Part shown: one piece after another, positions 52,898-61,156 of the stretch
How positions within the stretch are numbered: position 1 is the stretch's first letter
Layout: each line of letters starts with the position of its first letter
NCBI RefSeq assembly: GCF_001429605.1
Contig: NZ_LMSS01000001.1
Coordinates: 309,469-373,468, forward strand
DNA from: Phycicoccus sp. Soil802
GTDB taxonomy: Bacteria > Actinomycetota > Actinomycetes > Actinomycetales > Dermatophilaceae
DNA length: 64,000 bases
Reading direction: 5' to 3'
Made by a program: the position numbers and the translations under genes
Notes under the pieces: generated by a model
What the model saw: the letters and a program-made list of their open reading frames with translations, nothing else
Told to the model about the DNA's origin: nothing
The model's database searches: none

Positions 52898-53842
52898 TCA
52901 GTCCGGTAGCTCGCTCGGCAGCACCACCGCATCGACCAGCGCGCCGTTGCGGATGACGGTGACCTCCATCCGCCGACCGATCGCGTCGGCGAACAGGCGC
53001 TTCTGCAGCGACTGGGCATCGCCCAGGGGGGCGCCGTCGATCGCGAGCACCAGGTCGCCGGCGAGCAAGCCACTCTTGGCGGCGGGGCTGCTCTCGACCA
53101 CCTCGACCAGGCGCAGTGCGCCACGCTGTCCGTAGCGCTCAGCCTGGGCGGGCGTGAGTCGGGCGGGGGTGCTCACCATGCCGAGGTACGCACGCCGCAC
53201 ACGCCCGTCGTGCATCAGGGCGTGGATGATCTGGTGGGTCGTGGCGTTGATGGGCACCGCCATCCCGAGGCCGATCCCTGCGACGGCGGTGTTGATGCCC
53301 ACGACGCGGCCGCGGCTGTCGGCCAGGGCTCCGCCCGAGTTGCCCGGGTTGAGGGCGGCATCGGTCTGGATGACGTCCTCGATCAGACGCGCCGTCGTGC
53401 GGGTGCGCGCCGGCATGCTGCGCCCCAGGGCGCTCACGACACCTGCGGTGACCGTCCCGGAAAGGCCCAGCGGGTTGCCGACGGCCACCACGAGCGAGCC
53501 CACGAGCAGTGAGCTCGCGTCGCCGAACTCGGGGGGTGCTGGCACGTCGCGATCAGCTCGGATGACCGCAAGGTCTGACAACGGGTCGCGGCCCACGACC
53601 TCGAAGCGAGCCTCCGTGCCATCGGCGAACTCGGCACTTCCCCCTCGGGCATCGCCGACCACGTGGGCATTGGTGACCAAGTGCGCTTCCGTGGTCAGGA
53701 CCACGGCCGATCCCGTGGACTCCCCGCGGCGGGACCGGATCCGCAGGGCGGCAACCTTGGGCGTCAGCTCCGCCGCGACGGAGGTGACGATCGCCGAGTA
53801 GGCGTCCAGGGCGGCCGACTCTGCCGCCGGGTCAGTGCTCAC
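52898..53842 (-). CDS. HtrA-type trypsin-like serine protease with PDZ domain
   Basis: 314 residues. Catalytic His in HLVTNAHVVGDA, Asp in DPLSDLAVIRAD and Ser in AALNPGNSGGALAD complete the triad. The C-terminal PDZ domain begins near RLTPAQAERYGQRGALRLVE with AKSGLLAGDLVLAIDGAPLG. GTG 53842 is the only plausible start near the conserved region. No signal peptide or membrane anchor follows it, although HtrA proteins normally act outside the cytoplasm; either export uses an unrecognised route or this member is cytoplasmic. The frame upstream to 53944 has no hydrophobic segment either. Confidence 0.87.
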   Translation of the reverse strand: MSTDPAAESAALDAYSAIVTSVAAELTPKVAALRIRSRRGESTGSAVVLTTEAHLVTNAHVVGDARGGSAEFADGTEARFEVVGRDPLSDLAVIRADRDVPAPPEFGDASSLLVGSLVVAVGNPLGLSGTVTAGVVSALGRSMPARTRTTARLIEDVIQTDAALNPGNSGGALADSRGRVVGINTAVAGIGLGMAVPINATTHQIIHALMHDGRVRRAYLGMVSTPARLTPAQAERYGQRGALRLVEVVESSPAAKSGLLAGDLVLAIDGAPLGDAQSLQKRLFADAIGRRMEVTVIRNGALVDAVVLPSELPD

Positions 53843-53944
53843 GCCTGTGACAACGAGCGCCCCTGAGGCGGGATTCCGGGGTTCACCGAGGGCGAACGGC
53901 GGGAGCAGAGGCCGAGGGGCTTTGGCGCAGCGTCGGGCGCGCAC

Positions 53945-54814
53945 TCAGGTGAACAGCCGTCGGGCGAGGCGCTGGGCCTTGACCTCGGTCTCGCGGGCGC
54001 GTCGCTGCTCGGCTTCATGGAGCAGGCCGAAGGTGAAGCTGCTCTCGCCGGGGGCCTGGTCGGCCACGTCGGCAAGGCGGCGAAGCAGCTGGGCGCTGAC
54101 CACGCTGTCCTGGTGCTCACCGAGCAGTGCCTGCAGCCGTCGGTAGCGGCGTGCGGCCTTGGTGGCTCCTGTCGACTCGACGGTGGACACCACCTCCGCC
54201 GCGTAGCGCGCCCGCTTGGCCGCCTTCCGGGCGCGGTGCATGTCCTCGACGTCGTCGGAGCGGTGCGCGTGCCTGAGTCGCTCGGCGACAGTGCGGTCCG
54301 CACGCCGCACCATGGGGGTGAGGGTGGACTCGGCCCGGCTGGCCTTGGCGGTCCAGGGCGGTTCGGTGCTCCATCGCTCGAGATGGTCGACCAGTGCGCG
54401 ATGCCGTTCGCTGGTCAGCGCCGCGACCACGGCCGCCCAGTGCTGGAGCCGGTCGTGGCCGAGCTCGACGTCGATCCGAGTGCGTACCGGGCCGACGACC
54501 AGCTCCTCGTCGAGGCCGGCGACCAGCGCATCGAGTCGGTCCTGCAGGACCTGCAGGTCGCGCACCGGGCTCAAGGTGCCGGCCCACCAGCGCAGCTCGC
54601 GATCCAGGTGCGTGGCGGCCGGCGCGTCAAAGAGGGGCCCGTAGACGCGCAGGACGCTCCGGGCTCGGCGGGCCGCGACCCTTCCGGCGTGGACGACCGA
54701 CTCATCGCCCTCCCGGAGCCTGTCGTCGGCGGTCAGCAGGGCCGTGAACTGCGCTCCCAGGTACGGCCCGACGAGTGACGCGGCACTGCCCGGGGTCGTC
54801 GTGGAGCCACTCAT
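53945..54814 (-). CDS. CHAD-domain protein
   Basis: 289 residues, all-helical and rich in His, Arg and Lys: DESVVHAGRVAARRARSVLR at about 38-57 and DMHRARKAAKRARYAAEVVS at about 212-231 are the CHAD signature segments. CHAD proteins bind polyphosphate and coat polyphosphate granules. A PPK2 enzyme is encoded elsewhere in the window (31361). ATG 54814 begins the protein; GGGAGG lies 11-12 nt upstream. Divergent from a small helical protein gene. Confidence 0.9.
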   Translation of the reverse strand: MSGSTTTPGSAASLVGPYLGAQFTALLTADDRLREGDESVVHAGRVAARRARSVLRVYGPLFDAPAATHLDRELRWWAGTLSPVRDLQVLQDRLDALVAGLDEELVVGPVRTRIDVELGHDRLQHWAAVVAALTSERHRALVDHLERWSTEPPWTAKASRAESTLTPMVRRADRTVAERLRHAHRSDDVEDMHRARKAAKRARYAAEVVSTVESTGATKAARRYRRLQALLGEHQDSVVSAQLLRRLADVADQAPGESSFTFGLLHEAEQRRARETEVKAQRLARRLFT

Positions 54815-54973
54815 CGTCAGACATCCTCCCTTCGCAGGGCCACCTGCACTCGGTGCGTTTCGGGCTTCCCCGCGCGGGTCGGGACCCTCGTATTGTCGCG
54901 GACGGTTCCGTTCGGCGCGGGCTGCCGCGAGACTCCTCTTGCCCCGGCCCCGGGCCGGGATCACACTGACCGG

Positions 54974-55174
54974 ATGAACGCGCACGACGAGGTAGCCGCA
55001 CTCGACGAAGTCCAGGAGCGGCTGTCCCAGCGGTTCCCGGACCTGGGGCCCGACGTGGTCGAGGCGGCCGTCCGCGTGGCGCACTCCCAGCTCACCGGCC
55101 CGATCCGGGACTTCGTGCCGGTGCTCGTCGAGCACATCGCCCGAGACCGCCTGGGCTCGCTGGTGAGGCGCTAG
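54974..55174 (+). CDS. Small three-helix-bundle dimerization-type protein
   Basis: 66 residues, three predicted helices (VAALDEVQERLSQRFPDLGP, VVEAAVRVAHSQLTG, VPVLVEHIARDRLGSLV), as in a small actinobacterial family known only by structure. CACACT lies 6 nt before ATG 54974, suggesting a leaderless start. Function unknown. Confidence 0.7.
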   Translation: MNAHDEVAALDEVQERLSQRFPDLGPDVVEAAVRVAHSQLTGPIRDFVPVLVEHIARDRLGSLVRR

Positions 55175-55239
55175 CAGGGGGCGGCGGCCTGCCGCGATCA
55201 CCCGGCCCAGGCTGGGGTGACCAGACAGAGAGGACCGCG

Positions 55240-55364
55240 ATGCCCGTCCGTCACGGCACGATGAACACCGCCCGCCCGGAGCGCTACGCCAAGCAGCTCG
55301 CCGGGCCCACCTCGAGCGGTTCGGTCAGCGCGACGAGCTCGATGTCGTCTGGCAGCCGGCCTAG
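55240..55364 (+). pseudogene. DUF2218 gene remnant with internal deletion
   Basis: ATG 55240, preceded by GAGAGGA, opens MNTARPERYAKQLAG, the start of DUF2218 proteins. After the AKQLAG codons the normal C-terminus (HLERFGQRDELDVVWQPA, then TAG 55362-55364) follows directly in a different frame. The middle of the domain has been lost with a frameshift. Confidence 0.7.
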
Positions 55365-55367
55365 GGC

Positions 55368-56066
55368 TCAACGACGCGGTCGGACCGCCAGGTAGACCGT
55401 GTTGGTGGACTCACCACCGGTCAGCGGGTTGGGGAACCGGACGACGTGGGCGTCGGCGTGGTCGAAGACCTCGCCCATCCGCCGCACCACCTCGGGCTCG
55501 GGTGGCTCGTCCGACCACAACGCGAACGCGCCGTCGTCGGTGACCATGCCGGCCAGCCGGGCGAAGCCCTCGACCGTGTAGAGGTCGCCGTGGTCGTCGC
55601 GGAGCAGCCAGTCGGGTGCATGGTCGATGTCCAGCAGGACCGCGTCGTAGGTGCGGTCGGCGCGGCCCGTGCGCACCAGGTCGAAGAAGTCGTCGAGCAC
55701 CAGGCGCACCCGCGGGTCCGCAGCCATGCCCTCGGTGTCGGGCAAGAGGTTGCGCCGGTGCCACGAGATGACCTGCTCGAGCGCCTCGACGACGGTCAGC
55801 TCGGCCACCCGGTCGTCCTCGAGGGCGGCCAGCGCGGTGTAGCCCAGACCGAGCCCACCGACCAGCACGGTCAGCGCCTCGCCGGTCACCGCTGCGAGGC
55901 CGATGCGCGAAAGCTCCTCCTCCCCGGTGGTGAACTGGCTGGACATCAGGAAGTCGTCGTCCAGCTTCACCTCGTGCACGTCCCGCTCGGTCACGCGGTC
56001 CCAACGCCGGCGGAGGCTGATGACGCCCCAAGGGGTGTCGGCCCAGTCGAGCTCCTCGATCCTCAC
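55368..56066 (-). CDS. Spermidine-synthase-like methyltransferase-fold protein
   Basis: 232 residues. VLVGGLGLGYTALAALE is the Rossmann glycine loop, LTVVEALEQVISWHR the acidic second strand and YDAVLLDIDHAPDWLLRDDH the acidic loop expected for the aminopropyltransferase fold. It lacks the tetramerisation N-terminus of true SpeE, so the substrate is uncertain. GTG 56066 lies 6 nt after TAGTCT on the minus strand (leaderless). Confidence 0.85.
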   Translation of the reverse strand: MRIEELDWADTPWGVISLRRRWDRVTERDVHEVKLDDDFLMSSQFTTGEEELSRIGLAAVTGEALTVLVGGLGLGYTALAALEDDRVAELTVVEALEQVISWHRRNLLPDTEGMAADPRVRLVLDDFFDLVRTGRADRTYDAVLLDIDHAPDWLLRDDHGDLYTVEGFARLAGMVTDDGAFALWSDEPPEPEVVRRMGEVFDHADAHVVRFPNPLTGGESTNTVYLAVRPRR

Positions 56067-56166
56067 CTCCCGAGACTAGTCGCGTCGTCGGCGGCGTCAG
56101 GCCGAGCCGTCGCCCGTGGCGCTGTCGACCGCCGTGGCTGTCGGCGGCTGGTGGGATGCTGCGGCC

Positions 56167-56772
56167 ATGGGAGGACAGGACGCCAGCACGACCACCACCC
56201 GCTCGTTCACGACGCGACTGCTCACCGAGGAGACCTGGCCGGACTTCGCGGCGCTCGTGGAGGCGAACAACGGCGTCTGGGGCGGGTGCTGGTGCATGGG
56301 CTTCCACCCCCAGGGTGTGGGTGCAGGCAGGACGGTCGCGGGCAACAAGGCCGCCAAACAGGCCCACGTCCGTGCGGGCACGGTCCACCAGGTGCTGGTC
56401 TACGAGGGTGACGACTGCGTGGGCTGGTGCCAGTTCGGGCCGCCCGTCGAGCTCCCCAACATCAAGAACACCAAGGCCTACGCGAAGGAGCTCACCCGCG
56501 AGCCGGACTGGCGGATCGGCTGCATCTTCACCGCCAGTCGGCACCGCGGGCAGGGTGTCGCCCGGGCCGCGGTCGCGGGGGTCATCGAGGCGATCCGTGC
56601 AGCCGGCGGGGGAGTCGTCGAGGCCTACCCGGAGCAGGTCGAGGCGCGGCCGCCGCAGCGCGGCGCCTACTTCCACACCGGCCCCGAGACCTTGTTCGAG
56701 GAGTTCGGCTTCGAGCGCGACCGCCAGATCGCCAAGTGGCGCTGGGTGATGCGGCTCGACGTCGCGGGCTGA
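56167..56772 (+). CDS. GNAT-family N-acetyltransferase
   Basis: 201 residues. The CoA-binding motif is seen in CIFTASRHRGQGVARAAVAG (about 120-139), followed by VVEAYPEQVEARPPQRGAYF. An NGVWGGCWCMGFHP cluster near the N-terminus carries two closely spaced cysteines. Target unknown. ATG 56167 is chosen for position in the fold; ATG 56116 would add 17 residues without conserved content. Convergent with the marR-type gene. Confidence 0.85.
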   Translation: MGGQDASTTTTRSFTTRLLTEETWPDFAALVEANNGVWGGCWCMGFHPQGVGAGRTVAGNKAAKQAHVRAGTVHQVLVYEGDDCVGWCQFGPPVELPNIKNTKAYAKELTREPDWRIGCIFTASRHRGQGVARAAVAGVIEAIRAAGGGVVEAYPEQVEARPPQRGAYFHTGPETLFEEFGFERDRQIAKWRWVMRLDVAG

Positions 56773-56787
56773 GCCGTCAGTGCCGGC

Positions 56788-57276
56788 TCAGCTGGTCGCT
56801 TCGTACAGCGGAGCCAGGGCGCGGTCGGTGTCGAGGGTCGGCAGGAGGGCGTCGCAGATCTCGCGGAGCTGCCTCACCTGGGCCGGGGTCAGCGGGTCCA
56901 GCACGTGCCGCCGCACGGCCTCGACGTGACCGGGTGCCGCCGCGACGACGGCCTCCCAGCCGGCGGTCGTGAGGCGGGCGTTGGTGGCCCGTCCGTCCTG
57001 GGGACACGGGAACCGCTCGACCAGCCCCCGGTCCTCGAGCCGGCGCACGACGTGGGAGAGCCGGGGGAGGGTGGCGTTGGTGCGCGCGGCGAGGGCCGTC
57101 ATCCGCAGCGTGCGCTCGGGCGACTCGGAGAGCATCGCGAGCACGTAGTAGTCGAAGTGCGTGAGCTGGGAGTCACGGCGCAGCTGCGCGTCGAGCGCGC
57201 TGGGCAGCAGCTCCACCACGGCGATCAGGCGCAGCCATGCCGCGCGCTCGTCCGCGTCCAGCCATCTCGGTTCCAT
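56788..57276 (-). CDS. MarR-family transcriptional regulator
   Basis: 162 residues. Winged helix: LTHFDYYVLAMLSESPERTL, LAARTNATLPRLSHVVRRLE (recognition helix) and the wing ERFPCPQDGRATNARLT. ATG 57276 lies 6 nt after TAGACT (leaderless). Divergent from an NADPH-F420-reductase-like gene. Two direct repeats in the shared promoter are likely binding sites, so it should repress itself and the reductase until a ligand or oxidant releases it (inference). Confidence 0.92.
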   Translation of the reverse strand: MEPRWLDADERAAWLRLIAVVELLPSALDAQLRRDSQLTHFDYYVLAMLSESPERTLRMTALAARTNATLPRLSHVVRRLEDRGLVERFPCPQDGRATNARLTTAGWEAVVAAAPGHVEAVRRHVLDPLTPAQVRQLREICDALLPTLDTDRALAPLYEATS

Positions 57277-57293
57277 GGGACGAGTCTAGCGAA

Positions 57294-57346
57294 TACTTGA
57301 AGGAACAACTAAATCGTGTATGGTGTTACTTGAAGCAACAACCAAA
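57294..57346. promoter_or_regulatory. MarR operator: two 20-bp direct repeats around a -10
   Basis: TACTTGAAGGAACAACTAAA (57294-57313) and TACTTGAAGCAACAACCAAA (57327-57346) match at 18 of 20 positions, 33 bp apart. TATGGT (57319-57324), the likely -10 for the rightward gene, lies between them. TTGAAG in the first copy can serve as its -35. Confidence 0.75.
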
Positions 57347-57385
57347 CCGAAGGCGACACCCGTCGCCCAGACCCAGGAGCACCTC

Positions 57386-57964
57386 ATGGCACACCTCTCC
57401 ATCATCGGCACCGGCAACATGGGCCAGGCCATCGCGGCCGTCGCGGGCCGCGGCGGACACACCGTCCAGCTGCTCGGCCAGGGCGACACCGCGACGCAGG
57501 TCACCGGCGAGATCGTGGTCCTCGCCGTCCCGTACCCGGCCGTCAGCACCGTCCTCGCCGAGCGCGGTGACAGCCTGGCCGGCAAGGTCGTCGTCGACAT
57601 CACCAACCCGCTGAACTTCGAGACCTTCGACTCCCTCACCGTCGCGTCCGACGGCTCCGCCACGGCCGAGATCGCCGAGGCCCTTCCGCAGTCCCGCGTG
57701 CTGAAGGCGTTCAACACCAACTTCGCGGGCACCCTCGCGGCGGGCACCGTCGGCCCGCTCGGCACCACGGTCCTCATCGCCGGCGACGACGCCGACGCCA
57801 AGAGCGACCTGGCCGGGGTGATCACCTCCGGTGGCCTCGAGGCCATCGACGCGGGCTCCCTCTCGCGCGCTCGCGAGCTCGAGGCGATCGGCTTCCTGCA
57901 GATCACCCTCGCCGCCGGCGAGAAGGTCGCCTGGACGGGTGGCTTCGGCGTCGTCGCCGCCTGA
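57386..57964 (+). CDS. NADPH-dependent F420 reductase-like / NAD(P)-binding protein
   Basis: 192 residues. LSIIGTGNMGQAIAAVAGRG is the nucleotide-binding loop; VVDITNPLNFETFDSL and VLKAFNTNFAGTLAAG are the family motifs of F420:NADP oxidoreductase-like proteins. Some members act as quinone or F420 reductases; the substrate is not known here. ATG 57386 has AGGAGC at 8-nt spacing. It is paired with a divergent MarR regulator. A hairpin follows its stop. Confidence 0.85.
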   Translation: MAHLSIIGTGNMGQAIAAVAGRGGHTVQLLGQGDTATQVTGEIVVLAVPYPAVSTVLAERGDSLAGKVVVDITNPLNFETFDSLTVASDGSATAEIAEALPQSRVLKAFNTNFAGTLAAGTVGPLGTTVLIAGDDADAKSDLAGVITSGGLEAIDAGSLSRARELEAIGFLQITLAAGEKVAWTGGFGVVAA

Positions 57965-57988
57965 CCCAGCCGGCTGACCAAGCCAGTC

Positions 57989-58033
57989 ACGTATGCCGCG
58001 GCCGCCCCGGAGAGGGGCGGGCGCGGCATACGT
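57989..58033. terminator. Long hairpin between the reductase gene and helR
   Basis: ACGTATGCCGCG (57989-58000) and CCGCCCC (58002-58008) pair with GGGGCGG (58014-58020) and CGCGGCATACGT (58022-58033): 19 bp with one mismatch and a 5-nt loop. It serves both convergent genes. Confidence 0.75.
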
Positions 58034-58043
58034 CGACTGGGCG

Positions 58044-60242
58044 TCAGCTGGTGAGGAGCACGAGCTGTTGGGTGGCGCGGGTCATCGCGACGTAGCGGTC
58101 GACGGCACCCTCGATGCCCTCGCCGAAGGCCTCCGGGTCGACCAGCACCACGAGGTCGAACTCCAGGCCCTTGGCGAGCTCGGGCGTGAGCGACCGGACC
58201 CGGCCGTTCGCCGCGAAGGACGGGTCGCCGATGACGCACCCGACCCCTTCGGGATGGGCAGCGAGCCAGGTGTCGACGACCGACCGGAGGTCTGCGGCGG
58301 ACCCGTGCACCACCGGCAACCCGTTGCGGCGGATGGAGGTCGGGACGTTGGCGTCGGGCAGCGCGGCGCGGATCACCGGCGCGGCCTCGGCCATCACCTC
58401 CTCGGGCGTGCGGTAGTTGATGCTGAGCGAGGACAGCGTGCTGCGGTCCAGCCCCACCCGCTCGAGCCGCTCCTGCCACGACTCGGTGAAGCCGTGCCGC
58501 GCCTGTGCCCGGTCTCCCACGATCGTGAAGCTGCGGGAGGGGCACCGGGCCAACAGCATCTGCCACTCGGCGTCGGTGAGCTCCTGTGCCTCGTCGACGA
58601 CGATGTGCGCGAACGGTCCGGCGAGCAGGTCCTGGTCGACGTCCCGGAGGGCGTCCTCGTCGACCCAGCGGTCCTTGAGGTCCTGTCCCTTGAGCATCGA
58701 CATGACCTTCATCTCGGAGTCGTCGGTCGCGATGAGGTGCTCGACCACCTGCGCCATCTGCTCGCGCTCAGCCGCGACCGCCGCCTCCTGCCGGCGCCGG
58801 CGGCGGGACGCCTCGGGGTCGCCGAGCCGCTGCCGGGCGGCATCGAGCAGGGGCAGGTCGGACGTCGTCCAGGCCTGGGCGTCCTTGCGCTGCAGCGACC
58901 TCACCTCGTCCGGGCTCAGCCACGGGGCGCACATCCGCAGGTAGGCCGGTACCGACCAGAGGTCACCGACCAGGTCGGTCGCCTCGACGAAGGGCCAGGC
59001 CCGGTTGAGCGCGTCCTGCAGCTCGCGGTCCTGCTGGAGCGACCTGCGCAGCAGCTGGGTCGGCACGTCCTCGTCGTGCTGGTCGACGATGATCGTCACC
59101 AGCTCCTCCCAGACCTGGTCGCGCGCCTCGTTGTGGGGAGTCCCCGGGTCGGCGGCGTCGAACGCCGTCGCCCAGTCGTCGGGGGTGAGCCGCGCGTCGT
59201 CCCAGGGCGTGGTGACCGTCATCGCCTCGGTCGGTGGTTCCTCGTAGAACCGCACGGCCTGGTCGACCGCACGCACGAGTTCGGCCGAGGACTTGAGGCC
59301 GGCCACCTCGGGGTCTGCCTCGACCTGCGCGGTGCCGCCCTCGGGCACGAGGTCGCGCACGGTACAGGTCTGGACGCCCTCCTCACCCAGGCTGGGCAGC
59401 ACGTCCGAGACGTAGGCTAGGTAGGGCTGGTGCGGGCCCACGAACAGCACGCCACCGCGCCGATGACCCAGCCTCGGGTCCGCATAGAGCAGGTATGCCG
59501 AGCGGTGCAGTGCCACGACCGTCTTGCCCGTGCCGGGCCCACCGTCCACCACGAGCGCGCCGCGGGAGCTCGCTCGGATGATGGAGTCCTGGTCGGCCTG
59601 GATCGTGCCGAGGACGTCGCGCATCCGCGCCGAGCGGTTGCTGCCCAGGCTGGCGATGAACGCCGACTGGTCGTCCAGGGCCGCAGCGTGACCCGTGAAC
59701 CCCTCCGCGGTGAAGACCTCGTCCCAGTAGTCGTTCACCCGGCCGCGCGACCAGCGGTAGCGGCGCCGGAAGGTCAGGCCCATCGGGTTCGCGTGGGTCG
59801 CCGCGAAGAACGGCTCGGCCGCGGGGGAGCGCCAGTCGACCAACAGCTGGCGGCCGGTGCGATCGGTGAGCCCGAGCCGGCCGACGTAGACCGGCTCGCC
59901 TCCGGAGCCGGCCGCCGAGCCGGCGGGCACCATGTGCCCGAGGCACAGGTCGAGCCCGAACCGACGCAGGGCGCGCAGCCGAGCGGTCAGCCGGTGCACC
60001 TCGAGGTCGCGTTCCAGCACCTCCTGGCCGGCTCGCGCCGGTGCCGTGCGCTCGGCGTCCAGGCGCTCGGACAGCTCGGTGATGGTCTCCTCGAGGCTCC
60101 GTCGGATGGCTTGGAAGTGCTCCTCGTCGCGGGCGATGAGGCCCGGGTCTGCCTTCGCCGAGAGGTGGTCCGGCAGGTCGAACGCCCCTACCTCCTGCTC
60201 GTCGAAACTCTGAGCCCGTACTTCGCGGTCGACCTCGTGCAT
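58044..60242 (-). CDS. helR: RNA polymerase recycling motor ATPase HelR
   Basis: 732 residues of the HelD/UvrD-like superfamily 1 class. A coiled-coil N-terminus (about 35-90) can enter the RNA polymerase channel. Walker A is VVDGGPGTGKTVVALHRSAY, Walker B HIVVDEAQELTDAEW, with helicase motifs SINYRTPEEV and AVDRYVAMTRATQQLVL. HelR proteins dislodge RNA polymerase and rifamycin and give rifamycin tolerance in Streptomyces. The upstream 19-bp element at 60301 is of the kind that makes such genes rifamycin-inducible. ATG 60242 is chosen (AAGGGGG about 10 nt upstream); GTG 60275 is an alternative. Confidence 0.9.
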   Translation of the reverse strand: MHEVDREVRAQSFDEQEVGAFDLPDHLSAKADPGLIARDEEHFQAIRRSLEETITELSERLDAERTAPARAGQEVLERDLEVHRLTARLRALRRFGLDLCLGHMVPAGSAAGSGGEPVYVGRLGLTDRTGRQLLVDWRSPAAEPFFAATHANPMGLTFRRRYRWSRGRVNDYWDEVFTAEGFTGHAAALDDQSAFIASLGSNRSARMRDVLGTIQADQDSIIRASSRGALVVDGGPGTGKTVVALHRSAYLLYADPRLGHRRGGVLFVGPHQPYLAYVSDVLPSLGEEGVQTCTVRDLVPEGGTAQVEADPEVAGLKSSAELVRAVDQAVRFYEEPPTEAMTVTTPWDDARLTPDDWATAFDAADPGTPHNEARDQVWEELVTIIVDQHDEDVPTQLLRRSLQQDRELQDALNRAWPFVEATDLVGDLWSVPAYLRMCAPWLSPDEVRSLQRKDAQAWTTSDLPLLDAARQRLGDPEASRRRRRQEAAVAAEREQMAQVVEHLIATDDSEMKVMSMLKGQDLKDRWVDEDALRDVDQDLLAGPFAHIVVDEAQELTDAEWQMLLARCPSRSFTIVGDRAQARHGFTESWQERLERVGLDRSTLSSLSINYRTPEEVMAEAAPVIRAALPDANVPTSIRRNGLPVVHGSAADLRSVVDTWLAAHPEGVGCVIGDPSFAANGRVRSLTPELAKGLEFDLVVLVDPEAFGEGIEGAVDRYVAMTRATQQLVLLTS

Positions 60243-60300
60243 GCGGCGGCTGCCCCCTTCGTTCGTCCCGGTCACGAGGGACGATTCTGAGGCAGCAGTA

Positions 60301-60319
60301 GGGCCTTGCCGCAAGGCCC
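60301..60319 (-). promoter_or_regulatory. Rifamycin-associated element (RAE)-like palindrome
   Basis: GGGCCTTGC-N-GCAAGGCCC, a perfect 9-bp dyad with one central base. This is the form of the 19-bp RAE reported upstream of rifamycin-inducible genes, including helR of actinomycetes. It lies 59 bp before the helR ATG. Confidence 0.7.
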
Positions 60320-60369
60320 CCTGTGCGCTATACGTTGGAGAGGGAAGACAGGTGGACTTCCCGGTGCAC

Positions 60370-61017
60370 CTACCGGCGAGGAGGGGTCGCCGCCCAGATG
60401 GGTGCGATCTCCTTGCGGTAGCCGCGCCCGAAGATCCCTCCGATGATCGACAGGACCGGCGCGGGCACACTGGCGGTGATGCCCGCACGCTCCTCGGGTG
60501 ACGCGCCGTCGAGCACCCACGAGAAGAACCGACCGCCGCGGGCCAGGCCGGTCTTGCCGAACGCCCTGCCCATGGCCTTGATCTCGGGGGTGTCCTTGTT
60601 GGCCTGGTAAACCGGTTCGAGCTCGGCCTCCTCGTGGTCGAGGTGCGCCACCGTCACGGTGCGCAGGGTCTCGAAGCAGGCCTTGGCGGCGGCGGCCTGC
60701 GCGTCGCCGGGGTCGCGCAGCAGACCGGCCATGGCGACGCGGGTCTCGGCGAGCGCGGCAGCCATGGTGTCGTGCTCGGCGTCCATGGCGTCGAGCAGCT
60801 CGGTGCTCACTCCCACCGCGTGCAGCGCCGGCCAGGCGATCTGGTGCTCGCCCTCGTGGTGGTGGGTGAGCTGGTCGTCGAAGTTCGCCCACGCGGTGGC
60901 GAGCTGGGCGGCCCTGGCGCGGTCGCCGGGCTGGAACGTCCCGAGCGCGGTGATGAACCGGTCGAGGTCGCGCCGGAAGGCGCCGTGGATGGCCTTGTTC
61001 ATGCTCATCTCTCCCAT
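60370..61017 (-). CDS. Hemerythrin HHE-domain protein
   Basis: 215 residues. Helices carry the di-iron ligands in HGAFRRDLDRF, LTHHHEGEHQIAWPAL, MDAEHDTMAAALAETR and VAHLDHEEAELEPVY. Actinobacterial relatives are thought to sense or scavenge oxygen, NO or peroxide. The C-terminus (FFSWVLDGASPEERAGITAS) is an additional conserved helical region. ATG 61017 lies 6 nt after TACAGT on the minus strand (leaderless); ATG 61002 with GGGAG upstream is an alternative. Confidence 0.88.
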   Translation of the reverse strand: MGEMSMNKAIHGAFRRDLDRFITALGTFQPGDRARAAQLATAWANFDDQLTHHHEGEHQIAWPALHAVGVSTELLDAMDAEHDTMAAALAETRVAMAGLLRDPGDAQAAAAKACFETLRTVTVAHLDHEEAELEPVYQANKDTPEIKAMGRAFGKTGLARGGRFFSWVLDGASPEERAGITASVPAPVLSIIGGIFGRGYRKEIAPIWAATPPRR

Positions 61018-61156
61018 GGCAGGACTGTAGGGCCGCAGCCCGGATCCGTGAACCGTCAACAGGCGGGGCCGGGTAGCCTTCCCTCACCGATCCGCATCCC
61101 CTGCGGGGCTGGCACGTGCGCCTTCTCCCCGGGAGGGGCCCCACCGAGAGGCACTG

